Program-made: the position numbers and the translations under genes | Notes under the pieces: model-generated | What the model was told of the DNA's origin: nothing | Databases searched by the model: none | What the model saw: the letters and a program-made list of their open reading frames with translations, nothing else | Shown: piece after piece, positions 48,666 to 58,177 of the stretch | Layout: every line of letters starts with the position of its first letter | Numbering within the stretch: position 1 is the stretch's first letter | Source: Methylophaga sulfidovorans | Lineage (GTDB): Bacteria > Pseudomonadota > Gammaproteobacteria > Nitrosococcales > Methylophagaceae | Reading direction: 5' to 3' | Assembly (NCBI RefSeq): GCF_900114205.1 | Contig: NZ_FOSH01000002.1 | Coordinates: 62,001 to 126,000 of the forward strand | Length of the DNA: 64,000 nt

Positions 48666-50033
48666 ATGAAGTTAGCTTGTGTCAGACAAAGCAAAGTACT
48701 CACACTATTGAGTGCTATATTGTTGCTGTCAGCATGCGTTTCCATGCCTGCGAGTCCTGACTACAAGCAACAAATTGAGCAACAACAAGCCCTGCCAGCC
48801 TGGTCACAATCTGCTGATGCTATTCCTGTTGTTTCACTTAATAGTCTGATTGATTCAGAGCAACTTAATCAGCTGCTGGAAACCGCTATCGACAATAACC
48901 CCACATTGCAGCAGACCTGGTTAACATTACAAATTCGTCAGGCACGATTACAACAGACTGATGCAGCACACAAACCACAAGTCAGTGCGGGTGCCAGTGC
49001 CATGCGTAGCGAAAATGCCTCGGATAACTTTACCAGTAATATTGATATCAGCTGGCAGGCCGACCTATGGGGTAAGTTAAAAAACAATAGTCAGGCGGCC
49101 AGTAAAGATGTGGCCGAACAAGCTCTGCTTTATCAGGCGGCCCGAGACAGTTTAGCCGCTGAAGTGATGAAAGCCTGGCTAAATCTGACCGCCACATCAC
49201 ATGCGATTGAAATAGAACAGCAGCGCTTAAAAACGCTGGAGCAAAATGAAAGCTATATTCTGCAACGTTACAGAAATGGTATCGGCACATTAGAAGATCT
49301 GGATAATGCCCGTAGTGCCAGCGCACAATCGAGGGCGAATCTGGCTGCCAATCAAGAAGATTACCGTCAGCAACAGCGTGACTTAAAACAGTTATTAGGC
49401 CTGAGCAACAGTGAGGATATAGTCGCTCCTGATAAATACCCGCCAGTGGAACTGGCGTTAGCTGATTTACCGGAACAAACTCTGGCACGCCGGCCCGATT
49501 TACAAGCTGCCTATACCGCGATTGAAGCCAATCAGTTACGGACCAAAGTGGCTTATAAACAGCTACTACCCAATTTAGATCTCGGCGCTGCACTCAAAGA
49601 TGCTGCCTCCTCACCGCATCAGGCTTTAATGGCTTCGCCGCTGTGGTCATTACTGGCGCAATTGACGGCTCCCATTTATCAAGGCGGAGAACTCCGCGCT
49701 GCAGCCAAAGAAGCTGAATTAAACGAAGCTTATAGCTACCAAAGCTACCGTGAAACTTTATTAACAGCGATTAACGAAGTGGAGCGATACCTGAGTCTGG
49801 AACAGAATCTGATGACCCGTCAGCAGCATATTTCCGCGGCTTTAAAAAGTGCTCAGAACAGTCTTAAACAATATCAAACAAGTTATCGAACTGGTCTTGT
49901 CGATATTCTGGATTTATTAACTGTTCAACAACAAACCTACAATCTGGAAGCCACTCTGGACAATCTGATTTACCAACGCTTAATTAACCGCATTAATCTT
50001 GGCTTAGCACTGGGCCTGGGAACAGCATCATGA
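48666..50033 (+). CDS. Outer-membrane efflux lipoprotein (NodT/OprM family)
   Basis: TolC-like outer-membrane channel component (455 residues). I chose the ATG at 48666, with GAGG five nt upstream, over the one at 48651. The signal peptide ends in lipobox LSAC. Two repeats of the outer-membrane efflux fold follow, with TLQIRQARLQQTDA, DLWGKLKNNSQAA and LARRPDLQAAY. It ends 4 nt inside the next gene. It completes the tripartite pump with the following two products. Confidence 0.94.
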   Translation: MKLACVRQSKVLTLLSAILLLSACVSMPASPDYKQQIEQQQALPAWSQSADAIPVVSLNSLIDSEQLNQLLETAIDNNPTLQQTWLTLQIRQARLQQTDAAHKPQVSAGASAMRSENASDNFTSNIDISWQADLWGKLKNNSQAASKDVAEQALLYQAARDSLAAEVMKAWLNLTATSHAIEIEQQRLKTLEQNESYILQRYRNGIGTLEDLDNARSASAQSRANLAANQEDYRQQQRDLKQLLGLSNSEDIVAPDKYPPVELALADLPEQTLARRPDLQAAYTAIEANQLRTKVAYKQLLPNLDLGAALKDAASSPHQALMASPLWSLLAQLTAPIYQGGELRAAAKEAELNEAYSYQSYRETLLTAINEVERYLSLEQNLMTRQQHISAALKSAQNSLKQYQTSYRTGLVDILDLLTVQQQTYNLEATLDNLIYQRLINRINLGLALGLGTAS

Positions 50034-51196
50034 AACGCCACCTACCAAAAATCATTTTATTCATCATTGCTTGCTGTATTTTATTTATCACTGTCGGCGT
50101 GGTAAAACACCTGTCCGAAGTCCAGGCTAATCGCCCTATCCCCACAAAAAAAGAGCAAGCACCGAGTCCAGATGTATCTGTCATTAAAGCCGTCCCTGGT
50201 AGCTATGCCTCTGAAGTCAAAGCCTACGGTGCTGCCAAGCCACACTTTAATATCACCTTAACCGCGCAGGTGGCCGGGCAGATTGACTCCATCGCTGCAC
50301 AATTTGAAACGGGTAACCGTTTACAAAAAGGCACCATACTGGCGAAGCTGGAAAATAGTGACTATCAGGCTGCTGTTGAAAGTGCTCGTCAGGCATTAAG
50401 CTCAGCTAAAGTCAGTTTGCTTGAAGAACAACGTCGCGGTCTGCAGGCGCTCAGTGAATGGCAATCATCAGGACTAAAAGGCGAACCTGACTCAGATTTA
50501 GTGTTACGTAAACCCCAGCTTGCTGCCGCTAAAGCAGCCGTAAAACAAGCTGAAGCCAGCTTAAAAGCCGCTGAAAAAGATCTGTCACAATCCGCTATCA
50601 AAGCTCCTTTTGATGCGTTAGTTATCAACCGTGCGGTATCTCCTGGCAGCTATGTGCAAACAGGAACAGAGGTTGCAACGTTGTATAGCACTGATCGTGT
50701 TGAAATCAATGTGGCGCTGTCTGCACAAGAGTGGAATAACTTACCAAGTATGGCAGTACTTAATAGTGGAAAGTGGCCTGTTAAAGTTGAAAGTGTCGAA
50801 GATCATCACATCTGGAATGGCCGCATTTTAAGAGTAGAACAGAGTCTGAATGACGAAACACGCCAACGTAGTTTAATCATTGCTGTTGATAATCCACTTG
50901 ACCTCGAACCGGCATTATTTCCTGGCACCTTTGTCAGTGCATACATTAAAGGCAGAAATGTTGCTGGCGTCTGGAAATTACCTACCAGCGCCTTAAGTCA
51001 ACGTGGTGAAGTCTGGTATGTTTCAGCGGATAACACCTTGCAAAAATTCAGTGCCAATCCATTATTTTCCAGCGCCGGTTATATCTATATACAACCTCCG
51101 GAATCATTAAATGATGCGCCGGTTATGATCCTGGTTAGTCCGTTAAATAGCTATCTTGAAGGCATGGCTGTTAAGCCGGTTGAGGTATCGCTGTAA
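50030..51196 (+). CDS. RND efflux membrane-fusion (periplasmic adaptor) protein
   Basis: Adaptor linking the RND pump to the outer-membrane channel (388 residues). An N-terminal membrane anchor (IILFIIACCILFITVGVV) is followed by the biotinyl-lipoyl half-domains (AQVAGQIDSIAAQFETGNRLQKGTIL, APFDALVINRAVSPGSYV) and a helical hairpin. Beta-barrel and membrane-proximal domains follow. Start and stop both overlap the neighbouring genes. Confidence 0.94.
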   Translation: MKRHLPKIILFIIACCILFITVGVVKHLSEVQANRPIPTKKEQAPSPDVSVIKAVPGSYASEVKAYGAAKPHFNITLTAQVAGQIDSIAAQFETGNRLQKGTILAKLENSDYQAAVESARQALSSAKVSLLEEQRRGLQALSEWQSSGLKGEPDSDLVLRKPQLAAAKAAVKQAEASLKAAEKDLSQSAIKAPFDALVINRAVSPGSYVQTGTEVATLYSTDRVEINVALSAQEWNNLPSMAVLNSGKWPVKVESVEDHHIWNGRILRVEQSLNDETRQRSLIIAVDNPLDLEPALFPGTFVSAYIKGRNVAGVWKLPTSALSQRGEVWYVSADNTLQKFSANPLFSSAGYIYIQPPESLNDAPVMILVSPLNSYLEGMAVKPVEVSL

Positions 51197-54100
51197 TGGT
51201 AAAAAAATCATTCTCAAGTGGGATTATAGGCTGGTTTGCCGCCAATCCGGTGGCTGCTAACTTATTAATGATTCTGGTCATCGTGCTGGGTGTACTGGAG
51301 TCAGGCCAATTACGTAAAGAAGCCTTCCCCAGCCAGGATCCGAACTCTTTAACCATCTCCGTATCGTATGACAGTGGCTCTGCCAAACAGTCTGAAGAAG
51401 GGCTGGCGATAAAAATAGAGGAACAGCTGGAAGACGTGATTGGTATTAAACGTATTACCAGCACCTCAACAGGCACTGGCGTGACGGTGAACGTTGAAAA
51501 GCAGAGTGATTATGATTTAGACACTTTGTTACGTGATGTCAAAACCAAAGTCGATGCGATATCCACCTTTCCAGCTGATGCCAAAAAACCGGTTATTGAA
51601 AAAGCACAGCGTGAAGAACACTCACTGTGGTTACAGTTGTATGGCGATACCGACAGACACAGCCTGCAACAACTTGCTTACAATTTAAAAACTGATTTGA
51701 TCGCCAACCCCAATATCAGCTCAGTCAATATTTCTGGTTGGCTGGATCCGATGATGGCGATTGAAGTTGATGACGGCAAACTTCAGTCCTACGGCCTGTC
51801 TTTATCTGATGTGGAAAAAGCGATTAACGCCAGTTCATCTAATACCATGACAGCGGTATTACGCAATAAAACGGTTTACTTACAACTAAAAGCATCTGAG
51901 CAGGCTTACCTGAAACAGGACTTTGCCGCCATTCCATTGCTCACACTTGCTAACGGTAATCAATTAATGCTGGGGGAAGTCGCCAAAATTAATGATACCT
52001 ATGATGACAGCACGTCGGTGTTATCCCGCTTTCAAGGCCATGACAGTATTGCATTACAAGTTATCACCACAGGTCAGGATGACATCACCAATACGGTTAA
52101 TGCTGCTAAAAAAGTAGCTGAGGAATGGCAACAAGATGGCAAGCTGCCTGATAACGTCAAGCTCGAAGCCTGGTATGACCGTAGCGAATCGATTAAACAA
52201 CGCCTGGAATTACTGGTTAAGAATGCTTTTACCGGCATTGTTATGGTCTTCATTCTCCTGGCTTTATTCCTGAACCTGACTGTCGCTTTCTGGGTGGCCA
52301 TGGGACTACCGTTTATCTTCTTCGGCACCTTATATTTTATGGGTGGCAGCTTTATGGACTTGTCACTCAATCAGTTCACCACCTTTGGCTTTCTATTGGC
52401 ATTAGGTATTGTGGTGGATGATGCAGTCGTGGTGGGTGAATCGGTTTACGACGTCAGGTCGAAAGAAGGCGACACTATTGAAAATACCATCAAAGGGACA
52501 ATGATCGTTGCGATTCCGACCTTGTTTGGTGTCTTCACCACAGTTGCCGCATTTTATGCCTTATCACAACTCGAAGGTGGCTTAGGCAAACTGTATTCAC
52601 AATTTGCTGCTGTCGTGTCTATCTGCCTGATTTTATCGATTATCGAATCAAAATTAATTCTACCCGCACATCTTGCTCATCTGAACACACGCCGTCAGAT
52701 CAGTAAACATGGATTATTAAAAATCTGGCATACCATCCAACACACAATGGATAGTGGCCTGCAATGGTTCAACCAATCATGCTACCGCCCAGTGATTAAT
52801 TACGCATTAAACCAACGTTATGCGGTCACTGTGTTGTTTATTGCTTTGTTTATTTTTGTGATGTCTATGCCGATGACTGGTATGGTCAGACTTAGCTTTT
52901 TCCCTTCTATTCCAGGCGATACCGTCCGAGCTCAGCTCACAATGCAAAATGATGTGAGCTATGGGCTGACGCATACTGATCTGGCTTTGATGGAGAAACT
53001 GGCTTATCAGACAGACAAAGAATTAGGTGGTAACGACGATATTGCTAATCTGCAAATTTTGTCATCCAGTGATCAGGCAGGTACGGTCACAGTCGAACTG
53101 AAGCCTAGCGCACCCTATGACATTACAACGTTCACCCGTCACTGGCGCAAGTTAGTCGGCCTACCTGAAGGTGCGAAAACTGTCAGTGTCAGATCGCGAC
53201 ATGGCTCAGTGGATGATCTCCGTATTGAATTACGCGCTAATGATGATCAGATTCTTACATTGGCGGGTAACGATATTAAAAACATCTTGAAGACGATCCC
53301 CGCTATCAGTGGTATTGACGATAACCTTGAACCGGGTCAGCCACAATTACATTTATCACTGAACCCGCAAGGCCGGGCATTGGGGATGACCACAAACGAT
53401 TTGGCTGTACAAATCTTACAGGGCTTCAGCGGACAAGTCGTACAACGCTATCAACGTAATAGTGATGAGATTGAAGTAAAAGTACGTTATCCGGAAGACG
53501 AACGTCAAAACGCTGCCAACGTACTCAACTCACGCGTCAGAACACCAAATGGCGATGTGGTACCGTTATCCAGCGTAGCAAATATCAGCTTCGGTTTTAC
53601 CCGTGATTCAATAACCCGAATTGATAAAAAACGGGCGGTATATATTTCTGCCGATGTGAACAAAGATATCTTACCCACTACTGAACTGGTGTCTGATTTA
53701 CAGTCGGATATTGTGCCGAATTTATTAAGAAAATATCCAGGGCTGGACATCCACTTTGCAGGCGAAGCGGAAGAACAAGCTGAAACCGAGTCTTCGATGG
53801 TGCATGTCTCCTTGATCGCTTTATTAGTCATTTATATGCTGTTGGCGATTCCACTGCGTTCATATATTCAGCCGGTATTGATTATGACCGCCATTCCTTT
53901 TGGCATTGTCGGCGCTATACTCGGTCACTGGGTCAATGATCTGACCTTAGGCATCTTATCGTTAAATGGCATCATCGCTTTAAGTGGTGTCGTGGTTAAC
54001 GACAGTCTGCTGCTGGTCTCACGCTTCAACGATATTCGTCATGAATATGATGATATTAAACAAGCGATCAGCATCGCCTGCCGAAGTCGTCTGCGCCCGG

Positions 54101-54324
54101 TACTACTGACCTCTGTCACCACATTTGCCGGTCTTATGCCGTTATTAAGTGAAACATCCCGGCAGGCACAATTTTTAATTCCGGCAGCCGTTTCTCTGGG
54201 CTACGGCATTATGTTTGCTACTATCATCACCCTGATTTTAATTCCAAGCCTATTACTGATTCAGAATGATGTTTTAGCCTTATTTAAACGAAAATCAGTC
54301 ATACATACTGCTGAGGTAAATTAA
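51196..54324 (+). CDS. RND-family efflux permease
   Basis: Proton-driven inner-membrane pump (1042 residues, about 12 TM helices, two large periplasmic loops). The conserved TM4 acidic pair is in GIVVDDAVVVGESVYD. The later half has the matching motif LNGIIALSGVVVNDSLLLV. It belongs to the hydrophobe/amphiphile-type exporters; the substrate cannot be told. Its start overlaps the adaptor stop, and the regulator genes follow 2 nt later. Confidence 0.95.
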   Translation: MVKKSFSSGIIGWFAANPVAANLLMILVIVLGVLESGQLRKEAFPSQDPNSLTISVSYDSGSAKQSEEGLAIKIEEQLEDVIGIKRITSTSTGTGVTVNVEKQSDYDLDTLLRDVKTKVDAISTFPADAKKPVIEKAQREEHSLWLQLYGDTDRHSLQQLAYNLKTDLIANPNISSVNISGWLDPMMAIEVDDGKLQSYGLSLSDVEKAINASSSNTMTAVLRNKTVYLQLKASEQAYLKQDFAAIPLLTLANGNQLMLGEVAKINDTYDDSTSVLSRFQGHDSIALQVITTGQDDITNTVNAAKKVAEEWQQDGKLPDNVKLEAWYDRSESIKQRLELLVKNAFTGIVMVFILLALFLNLTVAFWVAMGLPFIFFGTLYFMGGSFMDLSLNQFTTFGFLLALGIVVDDAVVVGESVYDVRSKEGDTIENTIKGTMIVAIPTLFGVFTTVAAFYALSQLEGGLGKLYSQFAAVVSICLILSIIESKLILPAHLAHLNTRRQISKHGLLKIWHTIQHTMDSGLQWFNQSCYRPVINYALNQRYAVTVLFIALFIFVMSMPMTGMVRLSFFPSIPGDTVRAQLTMQNDVSYGLTHTDLALMEKLAYQTDKELGGNDDIANLQILSSSDQAGTVTVELKPSAPYDITTFTRHWRKLVGLPEGAKTVSVRSRHGSVDDLRIELRANDDQILTLAGNDIKNILKTIPAISGIDDNLEPGQPQLHLSLNPQGRALGMTTNDLAVQILQGFSGQVVQRYQRNSDEIEVKVRYPEDERQNAANVLNSRVRTPNGDVVPLSSVANISFGFTRDSITRIDKKRAVYISADVNKDILPTTELVSDLQSDIVPNLLRKYPGLDIHFAGEAEEQAETESSMVHVSLIALLVIYMLLAIPLRSYIQPVLIMTAIPFGIVGAILGHWVNDLTLGILSLNGIIALSGVVVNDSLLLVSRFNDIRHEYDDIKQAISIACRSRLRPVLLTSVTTFAGLMPLLSETSRQAQFLIPAAVSLGYGIMFATIITLILIPSLLLIQNDVLALFKRKSVIHTAEVN

Positions 54325-54326
54325 CC

Positions 54327-54998
54327 ATGTTTCATGTTTTATTAATCGAAGATGACCTCGATCTGGCTGAAACAGTCATTGATTACCTCAGTTTAGAAAA
54401 CATCGAGTGTGACCATGCCAGTAATGGTGTAATGGGCTTACAGTTAAGTCAGGAAAATGAGTATGACGTGCTGTTACTTGACTTAAATCTGCCCAGAATG
54501 GACGGACTCACAGTATGTGAAAAATTACGCAAACAAGGCTATGACATCCCTATTCTGATGCTGACAGCGCGTGACCAAATCAGTGACAAAATTACCGGCT
54601 TTAATACTGGAACCGACGACTATCTAGTCAAACCCTTTGATCTGGATGAACTCGTTGTGCGTATTCGGGCACTTGCACGTCGTCGGAGTGGTCAGGTGCA
54701 ACGCTTGCAATGTGATGATTTAATCATGGATCTGCAGACAAAAACTGTCAGCCGTCAGGGACAGCTCCTCAAACTATCCCCCACCAGCTGGCAATTATTA
54801 GAAGTGTTAATGCGCGCTTATCCAGAAGTCGTCACTAAACAAAAACTTGAAACGGCTATCTGGGGTGATATGCCACCAGACAGTGATAGTTTAAAAGTGC
54901 ATATGTTTCACTTGAGGAAAGCCGTAGATGCACCTTTTGATAAAAGCTTAATTCATACCATTCCCAGTCACGGATTTGCATTGAGAAATGAAACTTAA
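54327..54998 (+). CDS. OmpR-family response regulator
   Basis: Two-component response regulator (223 residues). The receiver has acidic pocket EDD and phospho-acceptor Asp52 in LLLDLNLPRMDG, with Lys in YLVKPF. The C-terminal winged helix has SPTSWQLLEVLMRAYPEVV and LKVHMFHLRKAVD. It is located 2 nt after the RND gene and overlaps the histidine kinase gene by 11 nt, so it probably tunes the same pump. Confidence 0.95.
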   Translation: MFHVLLIEDDLDLAETVIDYLSLENIECDHASNGVMGLQLSQENEYDVLLLDLNLPRMDGLTVCEKLRKQGYDIPILMLTARDQISDKITGFNTGTDDYLVKPFDLDELVVRIRALARRRSGQVQRLQCDDLIMDLQTKTVSRQGQLLKLSPTSWQLLEVLMRAYPEVVTKQKLETAIWGDMPPDSDSLKVHMFHLRKAVDAPFDKSLIHTIPSHGFALRNET

Positions 54999-56280
54999 AC
55001 TCAGCCTCAAACTTTGGATTGCTCTATCCTTTCTGGTGCTCGGAATTACCATTGTGACCGGTTATTCCATGCTCAGTATTCATTTCTTTTTCCGTGGAAT
55101 GGATAGCATTATTTCAGCCAATATGGAACATGCCGCAGAAGATTATCTGCATGCACAACAACAAACTACAGAAATAGCTTATATAGATGGCTATACCATC
55201 ACCCGGAGCTGGGATGAGCAGACGGCTGTTGTCAAAAAGTATTTCAAAAAACCAAAACGTTATGCTGTGCTGATGAAACACTTCACACGTGGTGAGGCCG
55301 GACGCGGCTCAGGTCTGATGTACTTTCTGATCAAATTACGTGTTGAAGGGCAGGATTTTTTTATCAGTCGTACGCTTACCCGGGCTGACGCATCCCCTTT
55401 GGTAGGAAAAAATGCCAGACAAAGTCGACACTTTATTATTACGCTAAGCGTTGGTATTACACTACTTTTAGCCTTAATAACCTGGTTATTGATGAAACGT
55501 CTATCACAACCAGTCTCCAGGCTCACCAAATGGACTCATGAACTGACACCGGAGACATTGAAACGTAACCCGCCTGACTTTGCCTATCCTGAACTCAATC
55601 AGATGGCAAAATTAATCCAAAGCTCGTTATCTTCAGTCAATGAAGCAATGGAACGCGAACAAAAATTCTTACGTTATACCAGCCATGAATTACGCACCCC
55701 CATCAGTGTCATCAGAAACAATGTGGAATTGATGCATAAAATTCAGCAAAAACAGTCCAGCGCTTTACCAGAAAAACAGCAGGAAATTTTTGAACGAATT
55801 GAGCGCGCCAGTCTGACTATGCAGCATCTGTGTGAAACATTATTGTGGCTGAACCGTGATGAGACTGATTCACTGACAAAACAACATTTCCGTCTGGATG
55901 AATTAATCCATAACCTGGTCGAAGAAATGCGTTACTTGCTTAAAAACAAACCCGTCAATATCCAACTTGAAACACAGGCCTGCGAGTTGCATGAATCATC
56001 CGTAGCAGCAAGAATTATTATTGGTAACCTGATAAGAAATGCTTTTCAGCATACATGGGATGGCAGTGTATCTATACAACAGCATGGTGCAACGATCACC
56101 ATCCATAATCACTGTAGTCAGTCCAACAAAGATAATACTGGTGATGCTCAGGGCTTTGGTTTAGGTTTGCAGCTCACTGAACAACTCTGTCAGAAGCTGA
56201 AATGGTCATATCAAAATCAGGTAAATACTGATGGCCACTGTGCGATATTAACCATTATTCCGGCTCATTCACTTGAGTAG
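54988..56280 (+). CDS. Sensor histidine kinase paired with the OmpR-type regulator
   Basis: Inner-membrane histidine kinase (430 residues). TM1 is at about 10-34, a small periplasmic sensor to about 147, and TM2 at about 149-169, followed by HAMP. The HisKA site is TSHELRTPIS with His233. The ATPase domain has N-box NLIRNAFQHT and G-box GFGLGLQL. It is the last gene of the efflux unit. Its 3' end overlaps that of the converging Cache-domain kinase by 26 nt. Confidence 0.94.
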   Translation: MKLKLSLKLWIALSFLVLGITIVTGYSMLSIHFFFRGMDSIISANMEHAAEDYLHAQQQTTEIAYIDGYTITRSWDEQTAVVKKYFKKPKRYAVLMKHFTRGEAGRGSGLMYFLIKLRVEGQDFFISRTLTRADASPLVGKNARQSRHFIITLSVGITLLLALITWLLMKRLSQPVSRLTKWTHELTPETLKRNPPDFAYPELNQMAKLIQSSLSSVNEAMEREQKFLRYTSHELRTPISVIRNNVELMHKIQQKQSSALPEKQQEIFERIERASLTMQHLCETLLWLNRDETDSLTKQHFRLDELIHNLVEEMRYLLKNKPVNIQLETQACELHESSVAARIIIGNLIRNAFQHTWDGSVSIQQHGATITIHNHCSQSNKDNTGDAQGFGLGLQLTEQLCQKLKWSYQNQVNTDGHCAILTIIPAHSLE

Positions 56281-58177
56281 GTATATCCAGTATAAAGGTA
56301 GTGCCTTTACCAGGTGCTGAGTTAACCGAAATCGACCCTTTTAGCACCTGTGTGACCCATTGGTGACATAAGTGTAATCCTAAACCAGTATGCCCTTCTC
56401 CTCTCGCACCAGTTTCAAACGGATCAAAGATTTTGTTCAATCGCTCAACTTCAATTCCATTGCCATTATCAGATACCATCACTGTTACACGCTCAGGTGA
56501 ATCCTGTGAAACCTCTATGTGAATATGCCCGCTATCGCGCCGTGCAAAACCATGCGAAACCGCATTATCAATCAGGTTCTGGAATAACTGCGAAACAATG
56601 CCAACATAACTTTGTATCGCTAACTGTTCAGGCCCAGAAATATCCAATTTAATATGCAGCCCTTTTAGTCTGGGTAAAGAGGTAGTAGTGACATCTTTGA
56701 TCACCAGCATTAAATCAAAGACCGTCGCCTCATCGGTATGCCGGTCGACTGCCAGGCGCTTAAAACTAGTGACTAAATCAGAAGCTCTTCGTATATTTTT
56801 CTGGGCGAGTTCAATCGTTTCAGCTGTCTTTGTTAAATAATCTTCCAGCTCACTTTTTTTCAAACCTTCCGAAACCGCTAAAGCCAACTGTTTACAAGAT
56901 GATTCAAGGCTGGACAATGTCAGTTTAGTACCACCCAGAGGCGTATTTAACTCATGCGCAAGGCCTGCCACCATCATACCCATGGATGATAGTTTACGTA
57001 GTTCAACCATAGAATCCTGCATCTGCTGTTGTTGCTCATAGGCAATATTTAATTGTTGATTTAAAAGAGCTAATGCGTCTTTCTCAATAGCCAGTTGTCT
57101 GAATAAGTCATACTGTTTACGGCCATCGTAAAGAAAACGCCAGATCAAGAAGAAGACAATCAGCAAAATCAATATAGTCGGACTAAAAACGAGTAAAGCG
57201 ACTTTTTGCTCGACAACATTTAATAAATCCGGTTTGGAACTATCAATAAAAAATAAACGATGTCGACTCTCTGGCGTATTATCGCCAATATCTATAGCAC
57301 TGTAACTAATGAGTCTGGCGTCTTTTATAAAATTATGTAACTGCTGTTGCTGAAGAATAGTTCTGATTACATCAGGGGGTAATAAGGTGTTTGTTTTGAC
57401 GAGATAGTCTGTATACGAACGAAACTCAAGCGAAGTATTAGGATGCATAATCCAATAACCTTTGTTATCAATTATGCGTAATTTATTATCTTGTCCTTTA
57501 TTTAGTGACTCGAGCATATCATTCAATACGAAATTGATGATTAACACCCCGTCCTGTAAGCCATTCTCGGGCGCTGTATGCATTACCGTCCGGATGGTTT
57601 TTTCCAAAGGTATGATGATTTTCCCATTTTCTATATTGGGATTTATCGCCGATATATATACTTCATCTCCCTGAAGTTTCATCCCGGCCTGAAAATAGTC
57701 GCGCTGAGATTTATCTTGTAATTGCTTTTGTTCAACAACGACAACTTCATTGCCAGAGATATTTATTCTGACTTTTTCCATGCCATCCTTATCCAGCCAT
57801 CTCACCTGACTGATATAAGATGAAACATTTGAAAAGTCAGTGAATACCTTCTCTATTGAAGAAAGATCTATCGGCCTTCCCAATTGCACTGATTGTTCAA
57901 ACTGTTGGTTGTATCGAAGCAGACGAATTAATTGTTGAATATGCCCCAGTTCTCTTGAAAAAGTGTTCATGGAATTATCGAGCCTGTTTTGCTGTGATTC
58001 AAAATACGGCTGATAGTTTGACTCAAGTATATGGAGATAAATTTGATAACTGAGAAAGCTGATAATACAGAAAATAGGAAGATAAAGAATAGTCAGGCTC
58101 TGCCATACACTTCTGAATATTAATGGCAGATGAAATGTGTTGGATTCAGACGCCGTTATTGTTGTTCTATTGCCCAC
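56255..58177 (-). CDS. Cache-domain sensor histidine kinase
   Basis: Membrane histidine kinase (640 residues) starting at a GTG with GAGG seven nt upstream. TM1 is at about 28-50, the extracellular dCache-like sensor at about 55-325, and TM2 at about 327-349. A coiled-coil linker leads to the HisKA motif LAHELNTPLGG with His408, of the DctB/ZraS type. ATPase motifs are LFQNLIDNAVSHGF, DNGNG and GHTGLGLHLC. The gene overlaps the preceding response-regulator gene by 22 nt, so the two are one system. It senses a periplasmic small molecule; which one is unknown. Confidence 0.93.
   Translation of the reverse strand: MGNRTTITASESNTFHLPLIFRSVWQSLTILYLPIFCIISFLSYQIYLHILESNYQPYFESQQNRLDNSMNTFSRELGHIQQLIRLLRYNQQFEQSVQLGRPIDLSSIEKVFTDFSNVSSYISQVRWLDKDGMEKVRINISGNEVVVVEQKQLQDKSQRDYFQAGMKLQGDEVYISAINPNIENGKIIIPLEKTIRTVMHTAPENGLQDGVLIINFVLNDMLESLNKGQDNKLRIIDNKGYWIMHPNTSLEFRSYTDYLVKTNTLLPPDVIRTILQQQQLHNFIKDARLISYSAIDIGDNTPESRHRLFFIDSSKPDLLNVVEQKVALLVFSPTILILLIVFFLIWRFLYDGRKQYDLFRQLAIEKDALALLNQQLNIAYEQQQQMQDSMVELRKLSSMGMMVAGLAHELNTPLGGTKLTLSSLESSCKQLALAVSEGLKKSELEDYLTKTAETIELAQKNIRRASDLVTSFKRLAVDRHTDEATVFDLMLVIKDVTTTSLPRLKGLHIKLDISGPEQLAIQSYVGIVSQLFQNLIDNAVSHGFARRDSGHIHIEVSQDSPERVTVMVSDNGNGIEVERLNKIFDPFETGARGEGHTGLGLHLCHQWVTQVLKGSISVNSAPGKGTTFILDIPTQVNEPE

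Noticed and set aside
49048-49593. 181-residue minus-strand frame inside the outer-membrane efflux gene
   Set aside because: A shadow of the real plus-strand gene; no recognisable domain and composition unlike its neighbours.
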